Assembly: GCA_025200525.1 (NCBI GenBank)
Contig: CM045761.1
Location: 101,346,182 to 101,410,181 of the forward strand
Direction: 5' to 3'
Source of the DNA: Camellia lanceoleosa
Taxonomy: Eukaryota > Streptophyta > Magnoliopsida > Ericales > Theaceae
DNA length: 64,000 bases
Shown here piece by piece: positions 46,436 to 58,865 of this stretch. Positions within the stretch are counted from its first letter, which is position 1, and each line of letters opens with the position of its first letter. Below the pieces are notes generated by a model that was not told where the DNA came from, searched no databases, and saw only the letters and a program-made list of their open reading frames with translations. A program made the position numbers and the translations under genes.

Positions 46436-47451
46436 CCTTCTTATTGATTTGATACTCATCCTTTTCCTAAACCAGTTTTCTTTCATCCCCTCCTATTTCC
46501 TTCAACTCCAAACCTATAAGAAGATGTTTTTTAAATATTTTTCAAAAATTTTCACCTCCCTTCCATTTGTTTCCACTTTGTCCTTACTCGGTGCAATATT
46601 TTAATCAAAATGGGAGCCTCGGGACATTGTAGAAACATTTTTAAAAAATATATATTTTGAAAAGAGAGTTTTAAGGTCTAAAATAGTTTGGCCAAAAAAA
46701 TGTATAAAGGTTGGGATTAAAGCTCAAATTCCATTTTTCTTGTTGAGGATTCTGTGAGAAACACATTCTAATTATCATCATCGGGTAATCAACAGAAAGC
46801 GCCCAAGTCTTAGGGCTAGTCAAAATGGGGTGTCTACAGTCGTCATAATGGTAACCCTACTTATATGACTGGAGATCCCAAGAACTAAGTTCAAAGAGAC
46901 AACTAAGTTTTGTATGGCTCGCCAGAAATCACCAAGGGATTAAAATTCCTGACCCATTCTTATGGTGAGAGTGATATCTGCAACATTTGTTGTATACAGG
47001 GGTATAAGGATAAGCTTTGCTTTTAATGATTACTTATATCTTGATTAAGGCATGGAAATCAAGACGAGTATAAGAAGATACTCACAATAAGAATCACCTA
47101 TATGAGTGTTGAACTAGGGCTGGTTCTATGAGAATGAAAGAGGCCACATTCTTTAGAAACACTTATGAAAACCAAGAGCGTTCAAGGCCAAAATGAACAC
47201 AACAGTGAGAACCACGATGTGTTAGAAGATATTTTGTGTGAAATCTATTGTCTTGGCTTACACAAACAGTTAAACAATTCAAGGCATCGCGTCCATTAGT
47301 TAGCCAATAAGTCCGATAGGTTATCACTAGGGAAGGTTCAAGGTCGAAAACTACCTATCCTGATGCAAGATATTTTCGACTTATACTTTTTCGATAAAGT
47401 CTGCATATTGTTGCATTTCCGTTGTTATCAAATTCCATTCATGTGGGGGAT

Positions 47452-48737
47452 TGTTGGAAATGGTTATAAAATTCTGGGTAAAACCAGAATTTATTTCCTA
47501 AGTTTGGTCTATTTTTTAGGTGGGCCCCGTGCGTCGATTTACGCGGGTCAAGGTGGTAACGCGTTCTATGCCGCGTTGTGATTCACGTGGTATATTTGGT
47601 TGTTCAAAACCATTACCGAATGAATGGAAAATTGAAGCCAAAGTGTGCTCCATGGAAATGGAGTTTTGGTGGAAAATCCTTAAAGGTATTGAATAAGGCT
47701 TGTCCCACATTGATTTGGTGGGAAGTTTTGAATGGGTTTATAAGGTATGGGTTTGGTACTTGGGGTGTGCCCCAAGAGGTACCCAAGTGTTTTAGAGGGA
47801 GAGGTTATGGGCAAAATGGGCTAGACCCGTTAGACCCAAAAATCACCACACACGCGCGCGCGCGCCGCCGCCGATCGGTCGGACGGGCTGGGCTTGGGCG
47901 CTGGTGTGAGGTTGGGTTGGGCTTGTTCGGTCCAATACTAATCTTTTTGGGCTAAAAACATTTGAATTTAATTTTATTTTGTATAAAATAAAATCCAGAA
48001 TTCAAATTAAACCGGAAATAAACTGGTTTGGTTTTACTGTACATCCAAACAGGGCCCTTCTCGAAATAAACTAGTCTGGGTTTTACTGTACATCCAAACA
48101 GGGCCCTTCCCGTTTTTGTATCTGTTTAAATTTAAACCCAACAGATTCAAATCTGTTTGAATTCAAAACCAACAGGTTTCATACATGTTCAATTCAAAAC
48201 CAGCAGCCACTTTTACATCTATAAATAGAATAGCCTCCCATTTGGATTTTACTCGAATTTTCATACTTCATCCTTTGCTATAAATCTCTGCATTTTGCTG
48301 CATTTAATTTCTGAATGAAAGAATGTAAACACTTAGTGTGTTCGTAAGGCAAACAATTTGTAGTGCTGCTATTGTTTGTAGAAGATCATTTTATTGTGGG
48401 AGATAGACATCCAAATTCTGAAAGCACCGTGGAGAGGACGAATCTGTCTTAAAGACACAATGTCAAACACTGGACTTGATCAAATAATTATTCAAAGAAA
48501 TTAATCAAGTAAGTTGTTTAATTTATTATTCTGTTTTATTATTTATTTAAATCAGATTTAATTTTATTTTTGTAACAAAATAAAATCTGTTTTTATTTAT
48601 TTATTTTTATTTTTATTTCAAATTTGATTTTTGTAATCAAACAAATTTTCTCATTTCCTTTATTTCTTTTTATTCTAGTTGTTGTTTAGTACACAACATA
48701 ATTTAATTTGTTTAAATACAGTGAAGATTGTCCAACA
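47452..48737 (+). repeat. 3' LTR of the copia element
   Basis: 1,286 bp, TGTTGG to CCAACA, without the MITE of the 5' LTR. Box CTATAAATAG at 48219-48228. A (CG)n tract near 47852-47864 is expanded relative to the 5' copy. Confidence 0.95.
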
Positions 48738-48741
48738 ATAT

Positions 48742-49190
48742 TTACGTGTAGGTTCTGATAAGTGAACTTATCGTCTAATAGGTTTTATAAAAAAAAAATT
48801 ATCATAAAAAAAGGTCACTAATTGTAAGTTTTAATGACAATTTATAAAAGTTATGATGAAAAAAATCACTAATTACCAATTTTTAGCGACATATGTAAAA
48901 AATTGTCATAAAAAAATTATTTTTAGTGACAATTTTACCAAAACTTATTTTCAATAGAACTTGATGGGAATTAAATCAAACTAAACTACCAATAGGTCCT
49001 AATAGCTTGACTTAATTCCTATCAAGTCCTATTGAAAATAAGTCTTGATAATATTGTCGTTAAAAATAATTTTTTATGACAATTTTTTACATACATCATT
49101 AAAAATTGACAATTAGTGACTTTTTTTACGACAAATTTTTTCCATAGAACTTATTAGATAATAAGTTCATTTATTAAGACCTACACGTAA
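48742..49190. mobile_element. Foldback MITE, about 450 bp
   Basis: TTACGTGTAGGTTCTGATAA at the left mirrors, inverted, TTACGTGTAGGTCTTAATAA at the right. Inside, GTGACAATTTT-type and AAAAATTGTCATAAAAAA-type words pair. Non-coding. The copia element is inserted exactly at its left margin. Confidence 0.7.
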
Positions 49191-49592
49191 GTAACCCTAG
49201 TGTTTTCATTTGAGTTTTTTAAAAACATATATATATATATATAATTTGCACAATTAAATATGATTATTAAATTAGGTTAAACTTATCTCATGTTCACATA
49301 TTAACATAAGAAAACTTAAGAGAGCTGTGGAGCCCACCACAGGTCATGAGAGAGTTGTGGAACCCATCACAGGTCATGTTTCGATAATTTAAATCATTTA
49401 CTTCTTATGACTTATTGAGAAGAATATTCATGTAAAAATCAAGATGATTGGACATTGAATAAGTATATATTTGAATTAAATTTGTATTACAAAAAATGGA
49501 TGGTTAGTCTTGAAATTATATTTGTCATTCATTTTTTTAAAACAAATAATATAATTCAAACATATAACTACCAATGTCCAATCATATTTCGC
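49191..49592. other. AT-rich spacer
   Basis: Nothing coding. It holds a short direct repeat (AGAGAGTTGTGGAACCCATCACAGGTCATG, imperfect, at about 49320-49378) and a weak inverted repeat at 49415-49585 resembling the foldback family. Confidence 0.45.
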
Positions 49593-49978
49593 TTGTTTGG
49601 TTTGGGTTTTTAGGATCACTTTTCATAATATTAAAATTTTTTATTTTTCGTATTTTTTTAACTAATATTTTAAGCAATTTTTTTATTTTTATTTTTAGAT
49701 AGACCTAACATAAATACACTTAAAAAGTATAATATTTGTGAAAAAATCTCTAGAAAATTCACTAAATACCAAAAATATAAAAAAAAATTTATGAGAATTT
49801 AGTATATTTTTTGTATTCTTGTGTATTTATTAATTTTTTAAAATATTTTTTTACAAATATTTTACTTTTTAGATACATCTAAGTAAGATGTATCTTAAAA
49901 AATAAAAAAAATACTTAAAATTTTAAAAATAATCACTAAAAATAAAAATAATAATTTTCAAAAAATTAAAACCAAACA
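49593..49978. mobile_element. AT-rich foldback MITE, copy 2 of a dispersed family
   Basis: TTGTTTGGTTTGGGTTTTTAGG at the left and AATTAAAACCAAACATAG at the right. The core TTTTTAGATACATCTAAGTA is the inverted form of the core at 2609-2996. Non-coding. Confidence 0.5.
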
Positions 49979-50544
49979 TAGTGTGATTATTTTTTACATA
50001 AATATTTTACTGAATAAATCTAAAAATAAATAACTCAAATTATCAAAATTAATTCTAAAATGAACTTACTAAGATCAAACATGCTCTTGAGATGACAACT
50101 TGAAAAAAAACAAAACCAAATCCAAGTTAAATTATAGCATTTTGATATTCCAATTTTTTTTTTGCTTTCTTGGGTTCGTATTCCATTTAGCAAAGTCTAC
50201 GCACAAGTTTCCTCTCATTGGGGGGACCCACGAACCCATGAATCTTGAAAACATCAATCTTCGGGTGGCATTGAAATGTTCAACAATGCTATGATAATGT
50301 GAATTCTACCATTCATATTTAAAATGATAGCAACAATTTTTGTGGCATGAGTGGGTTCTCTCGTCAAAGCATTGATTTTTATTTAATTTTGATTGACACC
50401 CGTTGATTTTAGTGCATATATTATATTTTGTATCATTTTTATTTATTATATGAGGTGATATTTTGCATATTATTTAAGCATTATACAATGCATGAAACGT
50501 AAATAAATAAATCTAATACAAAAATTTAATGAGAGTTTTTAAAT

Positions 50545-50850
50545 TTTTTGTTGGAAAATTTATCTTTAATGAATTTTTTTTCATATTTTAATTTTTTTTA
50601 TATGCACCTAAAAAGTAAAATATTGTAGAAAAATCTAAAACAAATTGATAAATACAAAAATATAATGAATTGTTGATTTATTTATTTATGTTATTTTTTT
50701 ATTTTGTGTATTTTGTGACTTTTAAAAAAATAATAATAAGTGTATGTATATTAAGTGAATATAAAAGTAAAAAATTACTAGAAAAAAAATATAAAAACTC
50801 AAAAACTGCTTTTAAAAATATTTAACAAAATTAAAAATTACCTAAAAGTC
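50545..50850. mobile_element. Degraded copy 3 of the same MITE family
   Basis: TATGCACCTAAAAAGTAAAA and TGTATGTATATTAAGTGAATAT correspond to the core words of the other copies. The ends are lost. Confidence 0.35.
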
Positions 50851-51725
50851 CTATTGGTAAGGTTCATATTTCATTAAGTCCTCAATTTTATTTTATTTTT
50901 TTAACCCATAAAATCCTATTTTCAAAATATTTATGTATATATGGTTGTTTTACCCTTACTAAAGGTGGAATGAATTAAAAAGCGTTAATTCATTAAGTGC
51001 TAATAAAAAATTATTAGGTGTTATAGGTGCACCACATGACAATATTATCCACCAATCACTAATTATTATGCCTCATGCCCAACACAAAATTGTGAGTCTT
51101 ATCTTCTTTATTAATCACAAATCTTTTAATAATCATCTACGCATGTCTCAAAAGTACTATATATTTTTTCTTGTTAAAGTGGTATTGTTGGGGGTAACAT
51201 TTTACTTTTGGTTTTTTTTTTTGGTTTCAAAACTTAAAAACTCCACAACTTTTATTATATACATTTATTTTTAATTAAATTTATATTTTTGGAATCTACA
51301 CAATGAAATCTATCGAATAAGATCAATATTAAATATAAGATTTTATACAAATAAAATATTATGTTTTTCAACTATACAAAATTAATAATTTATCAGTTTA
51401 TAAAACTATCTAGTAAAATTGAGAAATTTCTCAATTTTTTTAGTATTAACTGAGAATATTCTCAGTTTTTGATAAATTTCTCAATTTTTTTTTTTTTCAG
51501 TTTTAAAACTAAGTCAATTTTTTCAATTTAAACTAAGAATATTCTCAGTTTTAAACCTGGAAAAAATTAGACCAAAAAAATATTATTAGTTAAGTAAGTT
51601 CAGAAAACTTACTATTAAAAATGGTTTAAATTTTACATTTATAATAAAAAATATATTTTTTTTAATATCATTTTGTATTTAATATTAATCTTGTTTGATA
51701 GATTTTGTTGTGTTGATTCTAGAAA
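50851..51725. other. AT-rich spacer
   Basis: No credible gene. Repeated CTCAGTTTT and TTCTCAATTTTT words occur at 51420-51560. Confidence 0.45.
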
Positions 51726-51734
51726 TATAAATTT

Positions 51735-52360
51735 GGGTTAATTACACTAATAGTCTCTATAGTTTGGGACTTATGTCACTTTGGTCCATGACTTTTCAAT
51801 TGTGACACATTTAACCATGAATTTTGAATCTTGTTCCAAATAAGGACAATTGAAAATATTATTAGATTTTTCAAGGGTAAAATCGTCAATTTGATAAAAT
51901 ATAAACTAATTTGACAAAAATAAATATCAAAAAAATATTTTTAATATTTTTAAAATTATTTTTATCCACCAATGATAAAATTATGTAAAATTAATAAAAA
52001 TTATATGATTAATTTTTTAAAATTAATTTTACATGATCATCATCCAAACACATAATAAAAATTAATTTGGTAAAAAAAAATATATATGTCTAAAAGATTT
52101 ATCAATTTTACATAATTTTATTTTTAGTAGGTAGAAATAATTTTTAAAAATTTAAAAATATTTGTTTGACATTTATTTTTGTCAAATTAGTTTATATTTT
52201 ATCAAATTGACAATTTTACTCTTGAAAATCTAATTATATATTCAATTGTCCTTATTTGGAATAATATTCAAAATTCAGGATCAAATGTGTCACAATTGAA
52301 AAGTCAGGGACCAAAGTGACACAAGCCTCAAACTATAGGGACTATTTGTGCAATTTTCCC
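51735..52360. mobile_element. MULE foldback element with exact 9-bp duplication
   Basis: The 9-bp TATAAATTT stands on both sides (51726-51734 and 52361-52369). The ends GGGTTAATTACACTAATAG and, inverted, GGGAAAATTGCACAAATAG lead into inverted arms of about 300 bp, for example GTCACTTTGGTCC, CAATTGTGACACATTT and AATAAGGACAATTGAA in both. Long arms plus a 9-bp duplication are diagnostic of Mutator-like elements. No coding sequence. Confidence 0.9.
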
Positions 52361-52369
52361 TATAAATTT

Positions 52370-52909
52370 TATAAAAAATAAATGTATATTGTAAAAATTA
52401 TGATGATTTGAAATTTTTAAAATCAAAATAAATGTCACATCATCATATTTTTTTTATAAACAATTACAAATGATGAACCACCATTGTTTGAAAGATAGTT
52501 TCGTCTATTAAAAATTAATGAGATTTGAAGCAGTAAAAAATCTTATTTAGGACTTAATGGAGTATAAGTTCATAAAATAAAACTTGTGTGTAAATGCCCT
52601 TTAATTTTTTTTTTATTCATAATTTGGGTATTATAGTTTAGAATTCAATATGTTTAGTGTAACCTCCTAAATGTTACCAAATGAATTAGTAGAGAAATTA
52701 GGACATTTGATCTAATAGTTGTATAACACCCTTTGCGCTATGAGATCTCGAGCTCAATTCTTATAAAGAAGAGTTTGATACACTTTGTGGTAGTGTTTAT
52801 TTCTTCCCCATTATGAGGGTTATATGTAGTCAATAATCCGCTGTGTTAGGGTTTGTTGATTTTCTAGTTATTGTGGGTTAAGAGTCTATTGTATGTAGTG
52901 GTTGTCAGG
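52370..52909. other. Spacer
   Basis: No gene seen. A GCAGTAAAAAATCTTATTTAGG to TTGTGTGTAAATGCCC stretch (52530-52605) weakly resembles, inverted, the sequence near 50836-50900. Confidence 0.4.
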
Positions 52910-53987
52910 TGATGGGTCATTACACACACCAAAATGAAACACTAAATTATATCAAATTCTTTTAGAATAATGGCAAGTCCAGGTATCAATCCACAGAGAC
53001 AATTGTGAAATTAAACTAATTTAATTGTTAAATTCCTAATTTAACTTTGATGAAAAAGATGAGGGATTCATAAACTAATAATAATTAAATTAAGCAAAGC
53101 GATGAAACTAGCAATTATAAATAAAATTAGAATTTACTGATTTGGGAAAAAACCTAGGACAATGAGTTCACCACTAGTTATATAAATAAGGATTCAATTT
53201 GAAATCAATTATGCTACGATTCGAACTAAATAATACTTCGAAACTACAAGTTCGAAGCATTTATCAAGAAAATCATCACGTTTAATGTACGAATCGTTTG
53301 CTCTAAACTAGGATAGCAAAACAACTCGTTCCTCATAATATGGCTCGTCTCATACATTGAATATGAAAGAAAAGAAAACCATTGTATGGAAAGCATTCAA
53401 CAATCACAAAAGCTGAATACTCAAAGAGATAATGAAAAAAATGTATTTGAAACTTCTAAAGTACCATACAATTGTTCAAACCTTTACAAAATCAAAAACC
53501 AAAAAGAAAATTTCATTATATAGCTAGGGTTTCATCAAAATCCTAGAAAAGAATAGTCTAGCCACTCATGGAGGAGTGGGAAGAGGTGGAAGAGGTAGAA
53601 GACCCCATGGAAGTTGGATTGAAAGCTTGAGAATCCTTTCCTCCAAACCCTAGCCTCTCTCTCCTTGGAAAAATATCAGAACCCTAATCCAGCCTCCCTC
53701 TCTTCTTTTTATACCTCTGTTGTCTCTCAAACAGGTTTAAAACATCGGGCCCGTTTTTCGAGGCACGGCCGCACGTGCAGAAAAAGTCAATGCATGTGCG
53801 GAAAAAGTCAACGCACGTGTGGGAAGCTCTTTTCTCTCCAAATTCTATATTTTTGCCTATTTTATACTCCGACTATGTACAACCAGATTGACATTAAACA
53901 AACATAAACTATATAGTTTGACAAGCAAGTAAAGTTAAGAGATCCTAATTACTAGCCTCAATGTTGCACAATTCGGCCTTAATCACA
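52910..53987 (-). repeat. 3' LTR of the Athila-like element
   Basis: On the minus strand it starts TGTGATTAAGGCCG right after the purine tract and ends GTAATGACCCATCA at 52910, with TG and CA ends. The second LTR is outside the window, so the borders rest on these motifs alone. Confidence 0.6.
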
Positions 53988-54573
53988 TCCCTCAACTTAC
54001 AACTTGCTAGTCTTCAAGCAAGCAATAAAAATAAAATAAAATTAAATTAAATTAAACAAAATCTAGTTATTTCATCTTTCGTGGGAAAACGGTTGCATTT
54101 AGCATATGCAACAAGCCTTTAAACCACAAAGTTACTCCAAGTGGACGAGTAAAGTCTCAGGGTTTCCAGAAATGATACCCCTAAACATTAACATATTCAC
54201 ATCTATCCCACAACAATCAATCACATTACAACACTCAAGAATTAACTTATATGTTAGTACAATGCAATATTAAGATATGATGAGTCATTGAAGGCACAAT
54301 AGACAAGTACGAAAGAATCTATTGAGTAGAGACCGCAATTCAGTATTACACAAATCAAGTTCTATGTACTTATGAATGTTAGTAGCACACGTCATTAGTA
54401 ACCTCGGTGTAACGTGCAATCTCCATAACTAATTAACTGACCACTATAATAGCCTAGTGTAACTCATAATGACCACCAATATATACAAACAAGATTAAAC
54501 TTTTGCAACCAGGATTCTCAAAATGTTTTTTTTTTTTTGAAGGACTGTGCAATGTCCTGATCCATTAAGCTTT

Positions 54574-54827
54574 CTAATCAACCCTTGTAGCAAGCATTGG
54601 GTCAATGACTCCCAAACCAGACGGTTTTAGGACGCTAGGTGTGAAGACACCCCTACGGGCTTAATAACTTGAGTTGAAAAGGCTACAAATCCGACTAAGT
54701 CTAATTAACCCATGTAACAAGTATTGGGCCAATGACTCCCAAACTAGATGGTTTTAGGGCACTAGGTGTGAAGACACTCCTACGGGCTTAATAACTTGAG
54801 TTAAAGAGGATACGAACCCAAACAAGT
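54574..54827. repeat. 127-bp tandem duplication
   Basis: Units at 54574 and 54701 start CTAAT(C/T)AACCC and share CAATGACTCCCAAAC and ACGGGCTTAATAACTTGAGTT. The copies differ by several bases. Confidence 0.85.
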
Positions 54828-55429
54828 CAAGTGTTTTTTTTTTTTTTAATAAGAATCAAGGTTAGTCATTTATTCTTTTCTGCAACACTAGCAATTATTA
54901 ACGATGTACACCAGGGATTATAATAGAGAGGTTACCGCTATGATAGTGTGTTCATGTGAGTCCAGGCATACTCATGATAAGTGTACTAATATCACAACCA
55001 CAAACAACTATCTTAGTGCAAACATCACATGCGAGTATTTACCCAATAAACGCTTTTCATACAAGTTTACTATGCTTTCCAATTAACATATGCAAATATC
55101 ATCACCCTACTAGCAACAAGTCGACATCAAGTGGAGTAGTTTAATCAAGTGAAATAGGAATAATCATGAATTAAGAGCCAAATAGAAATGCACAAAAGAA
55201 AATACCCTCATCTCCTAACTTGAATATGACATTGTCCTCAATAGAAGTAAAAGCCAAGTAAATAGAAATGAGAGAATATTACCAGAGATTATAGGTGCAC
55301 ATCCATATAGGCAAATAGTAACACATACACACACTGTACTCTTTTTTTTCTTTTCTTTTTTTGACGAAAGAATAAATAACTCAAAGTAAAAATAAAATTA
55401 AAAGAGACAAAGCAAAAGATAGGCCGGAA

Positions 55430-56743
55430 CTACTGAGAATCTGGTGGTGGTGGTGGCGGGAAATGCTAGGCAAACAAAGCGTTCATCAATGATCATGTCT
55501 CGAATGCTTCATCTTGAACCCAAGTGCGGAGCTGGTCAAAACGCTATTGGCTCGACTCTTGATATGTATAAAATTCAGTTTGGAGTAAGGCAACAGACTA
55601 TTGAATATCAAGCTGGCAGGCATTGAGCTGATCGAAAGCCGCATGAGTATAGTCCCGATACACCTGAAAATCCATGCACAACCCCATGAGAATCTGATGG
55701 TGGTCGTAAAGAGTACTGTGGACCTTATCCATAGAATGCTGAAGATGTAAGTACTCCTTGCGAGTCATGTAGAATGGATCTACTTGGAGAGGCACTGGGG
55801 AGGCAAGAGGAGGTGGTTGGTCAAGCATGGGGTCATGGGCCTCATCAATCGCGGCACCAACTTGTTACGGGATGCGGGATATGCTATGTTGCCGTTCCTA
55901 CTGCCTGAAAGTCGGATAAGCAGTGTCAATCTCCTCAGTCTCATCAATGGGGAGGCCGTTCAGCTTAAAAATTAGTGTGAGCAAGTTGGCAAATGGGAGA
56001 GGGCCAAGTCTGGTTTTGCATAGGTTGAGGCTGAACGACCTTCTGCAGAAATTTACGCATATACATCCAGATGATGTGTGCAAGTGGGACCTGATAGCCA
56101 TGGTGATACCAATATAGAGCCCAGACAAACTCCAATTGGCGTTCAGCTTTATGCCCAAGTGGAAGGGCAATGTTATGTATGACGGAGTCAATGAATAACA
56201 AGCGGCCAAGCAGCTTGCTCCGGCGCAAGCATGTGTAACTTGCGTCACCGTGGGCCCCCGGAAAGTACTCTTGGATGAGGTTGTGTATTGGCTGTTGGCC
56301 CTTAACTTCCGGGAAGGGCTGGTGGTCCGCCTTGGAAAGAACTCTAATACTCGGGCAATCATAGATGTAGTGATGCTGACAAGGTGGCCATCAATAGTAG
56401 ACAACAGTCCGACCTCAGTAGGTGACTCATACATGTTTTGGTAGAAGAGCCGTACTAGACGAGGATAAATGGGCGTTGCCACAGTGCAAAGGCCCAACTG
56501 TTGCCAGAGTTGGAGCTGCTCAACGGCCCAAGAAGTGATCGGGTCACACTGAAAATATGTAATGTTGAACTGCGTGAGCTTGTGAAATGGGCGTAAAGCC
56601 CACTCCGGCTGTGGCAACTCAATCGGTGGTGGTGGCGAGAATAATGGTGACGATAGCGACAGTGGTGACGATAGCGGCAGTGGTACCGAGGAGGATGAAC
56701 CTCTAGCCTTTTTGGAGACCCGGGTGGATAGCTGTCTACTCAT
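55430..56743 (-). pseudogene. Env-like third ORF of the Athila-like element
   Basis: Starts MSRQLSTRVSKKARGSSSS. A low-complexity Ser/Pro/Leu stretch is followed by a domain with VRLFYQNMYES, LVSITTSMIARVLEF and HLGIKLNANW. The domain resembles the putative plant transposon protein domain common in the third ORF of Athila elements. Downstream the frame stays open in sense (HMQH-type coiled stretch YLHLQHSMDKVHSTLYDHHQ) but is cut by stops at about 55898, 55856, 55598 and further left. It ends in a run of prolines at 55445. The role of this ORF is unknown; env-like membrane segments are not convincing in this copy. Confidence 0.65.
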
Positions 56744-58865
56744 ATCCTGCACACAACAAAAATACACACATACTTGTGGAACCAGCACAAGAATAAAGTA
56801 ATATATTAAACCACAAGTCTGCCCACTAATGTACCACATGCAATTCTCGTCATTTTTTTTTTAGGCATATAATAAAAGAAAGAAAATAAATATCATACAT
56901 AAAAAAAAATATAAATGAATAAAAATGTAATTAGGATTTTTTTTGTGAATAATAAATAAATTGAAATAATATACGAACAAAAAAAAAGAAGAAAAGAAAC
57001 AACAACTAAATTAGTATACTACAACTAGTTATAGGCATTGATATTAAACTAACTACTGAACAATAGTAGTATTTTATTGAAGTAATTACTGACTAAATAA
57101 TTAAAACTACCTGAACTAAACTATTTGAATGAACTAAACTATGGTAAGCAAGCAAAATAATAAATAAATAAATAAAATAAAAATAAAAAAAATAAAAGAC
57201 ACAATAGATTAACTAATAAAATAAAGAATTAAATAGGCTAAACAATTTATTATTATTTATTTATTTATCTCATTATTCTTTGTTAGACAACTAAAAAGAA
57301 AAAACTAAAACAACTAAACAACTAAATAAATAAAGAGACAACCTAGGAAATAAAATGAATTAGAAAAGCTAAGCATGAGTATTTTTTTGTTTTTGTTTTT
57401 TTTATTTGGGGCGCACGTGCACCGAAGATGGCCACATGTGTGGTGGTTGTCTTCTTGGCTGCCCAACGCTTTTTTTTTTGAAAAATAGATACTAACAAAA
57501 CTCTACTCCTACACCCACAAATCTAAACGAAAAGGGAAGCTTACCTTGGAAGAGTGGAGAAAGAAGAAGAAAAAAAGGAGATTCGCCGGAAAAAATGGTG
57601 GTTGTCAGAGATCACCTGACGAAGAAACGGTAGGGCGCCGACGATGGGATGATGGTGAAGAAGAAGGAGGGTGAAGGTTGGTGATGGTGAGAAAAAGAAC
57701 AAAGAAAGTTAGTGGTGGTGGTGGGGTTTGAGTGAAAGAGAAAGGTTAGAAGAAGATGATAAGGTAGAGAGAGAGAGAGAGAGAGAGAAAATCTGTGAGA
57801 GTGATTGTGAGAAAAGTGGGTTAGGTTTTTGATGAGGTCAATTTTATTTTTTTTTTCAAAAACGAAAATAAACTATAAAAAAAATAAAATAAAAATCAAT
57901 TAGATAAAATAAAAACGGAAAAAGAAAAATAAATACATAAATAAATAAAAAGAAATTTTTTTTTTTTAACGACGCTCCGTATGTGCGGGGATCAAGCTAC
58001 ACGTGCACACGCACCTGCAATTAAAGCAGGCTCAAAAGACATTTTTAGGATTTTTTTTTTTTACCCAACCGCTCCGCATGTGCAGGAGTGAATGCCGCAC
58101 GTGCGGACGCACACCCACACCACCTTGTGCACCTGCTTTTAAAGCAGTAGCAAATTTGGAGACTAATTACTTGGCAGCAGTGCAGTGGGTTTTGTCGTAC
58201 GTGTGGGAATTTTTTTTTTTAACTCCCTTAGCCTGACTTGCACCTTTATTTCACAATCAAAATAAAAATAGCCTATGAAAAGAAATAAAAGTTCAATAAA
58301 GGTATAATCTCCACGCGAAAACCATAGGTACTACTTTTCTTCCTAACTGTGTTTGTAACTTTCTTTTTTCTCCAACAAGGTGACAGACTAGGTTGATTCA
58401 GTATCCAGAATCGAGGCGCCTAAGGCTAACTTGACCTACGGGGCTACCATACAGAGTTCGAGCCGGGGTGGTTTTGAAGCAATCTCCACACCCTTGGGTA
58501 TTCAAACCAGACTTTAGTCTTGAAAATTCCAAACCTTTGCGTTCTAGGCTTTGCCATTCAAACTCTAGTTTCCACCGTCTGAGTTGGTCTTCTAGGAACT
58601 CACTACAAACACAGTTATGTGGCTATACCAGACCGTTAGATGCCGTTCGGGCACAGCAAACACCAAAGGAATTACACCTTTAGAGGATTTAAAGTCTCCT
58701 AGATGCAAATCAAACACAACAAGAATAAACAAAAATAGAAGAGAATAGAAAGGAAAGAAAAGAGAACAAGACATCAATCTCTCAATCATAGTAAAAAGGG
58801 TCTATCGAAGAAATGGACTCAATCATATCCCCATTCCCAATCCCCTCTATATATGGCTTTAGTCT
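56744..58865. other. Non-coding interval of the Athila-like element
   Basis: AT-rich at 56840-57380, then GA-rich with a (GA)n tract at 57763-57788. CGCACGTGCGG-like words lie near 57413-57445 and 57980-58120. The part at 58320-58640 has a GTTCGAGCCGGGGT motif. No open frame of substance. Confidence 0.5.

Larger units (their letters stand above)
31428..46838 (-). mobile_element. Giant gypsy (Ogre/Tat-like) solo LTR, split by a nested Tat element
   Basis: Read on the minus strand it starts TGTAGACACCCCATTTTGAC at 46838 and ends GAGCATGTTACA at 31428. GTCGT flanks it exactly (31423-31427 and 46839-46843). Without the nested element it is about 3.57 kb. Its 3' end matches the U5 end of the LTR at 59028-62785: GACTCGGTGCCAA, the region CCTAATTTCCCAAAATATTAGGTGGCGACTC, and the terminal GTTACA. 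Only one LTR copy is present, with no PBS, gag or pol of its own, so a solo LTR left by recombination is the simplest reading. It contains a 188-bp tandem repeat. Confidence 0.85.
25578..48737 (+). mobile_element. Ty1/copia retrotransposon, split by a nested gypsy insertion
   Basis: Both LTRs begin TGTTGG and end CCAACA. ATATT flanks the whole (25573-25577 and 48738-48742). The 5' LTR is 25578-27054 and the 3' LTR 47452-48737. A TGGTATC primer-binding-like word lies at about 27075, 20 bases from the LTR, and a polypurine tract ATGTGGGGGA lies just before the 3' LTR. Gag-pol occupies 27389-31420 in copia order (gag, protease, integrase, RT, RNase H). The element resumes at 46844 after the inserted LTR. 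Several frameshifts and stops make it non-functional. Confidence 0.95.

Noticed and set aside
31428..46838. Outer gypsy unit as a full element with two LTRs
   Set aside because: Only one copy of the LTR start and end is present, and all coding sequence inside belongs to the nested Tat element with its own LTRs and duplication.
53765..53822. CACGTG words as a G-box promoter of a host gene
   Set aside because: They lie within the Athila-like LTR and its spacer and recur as an element-specific word; no host gene is near.
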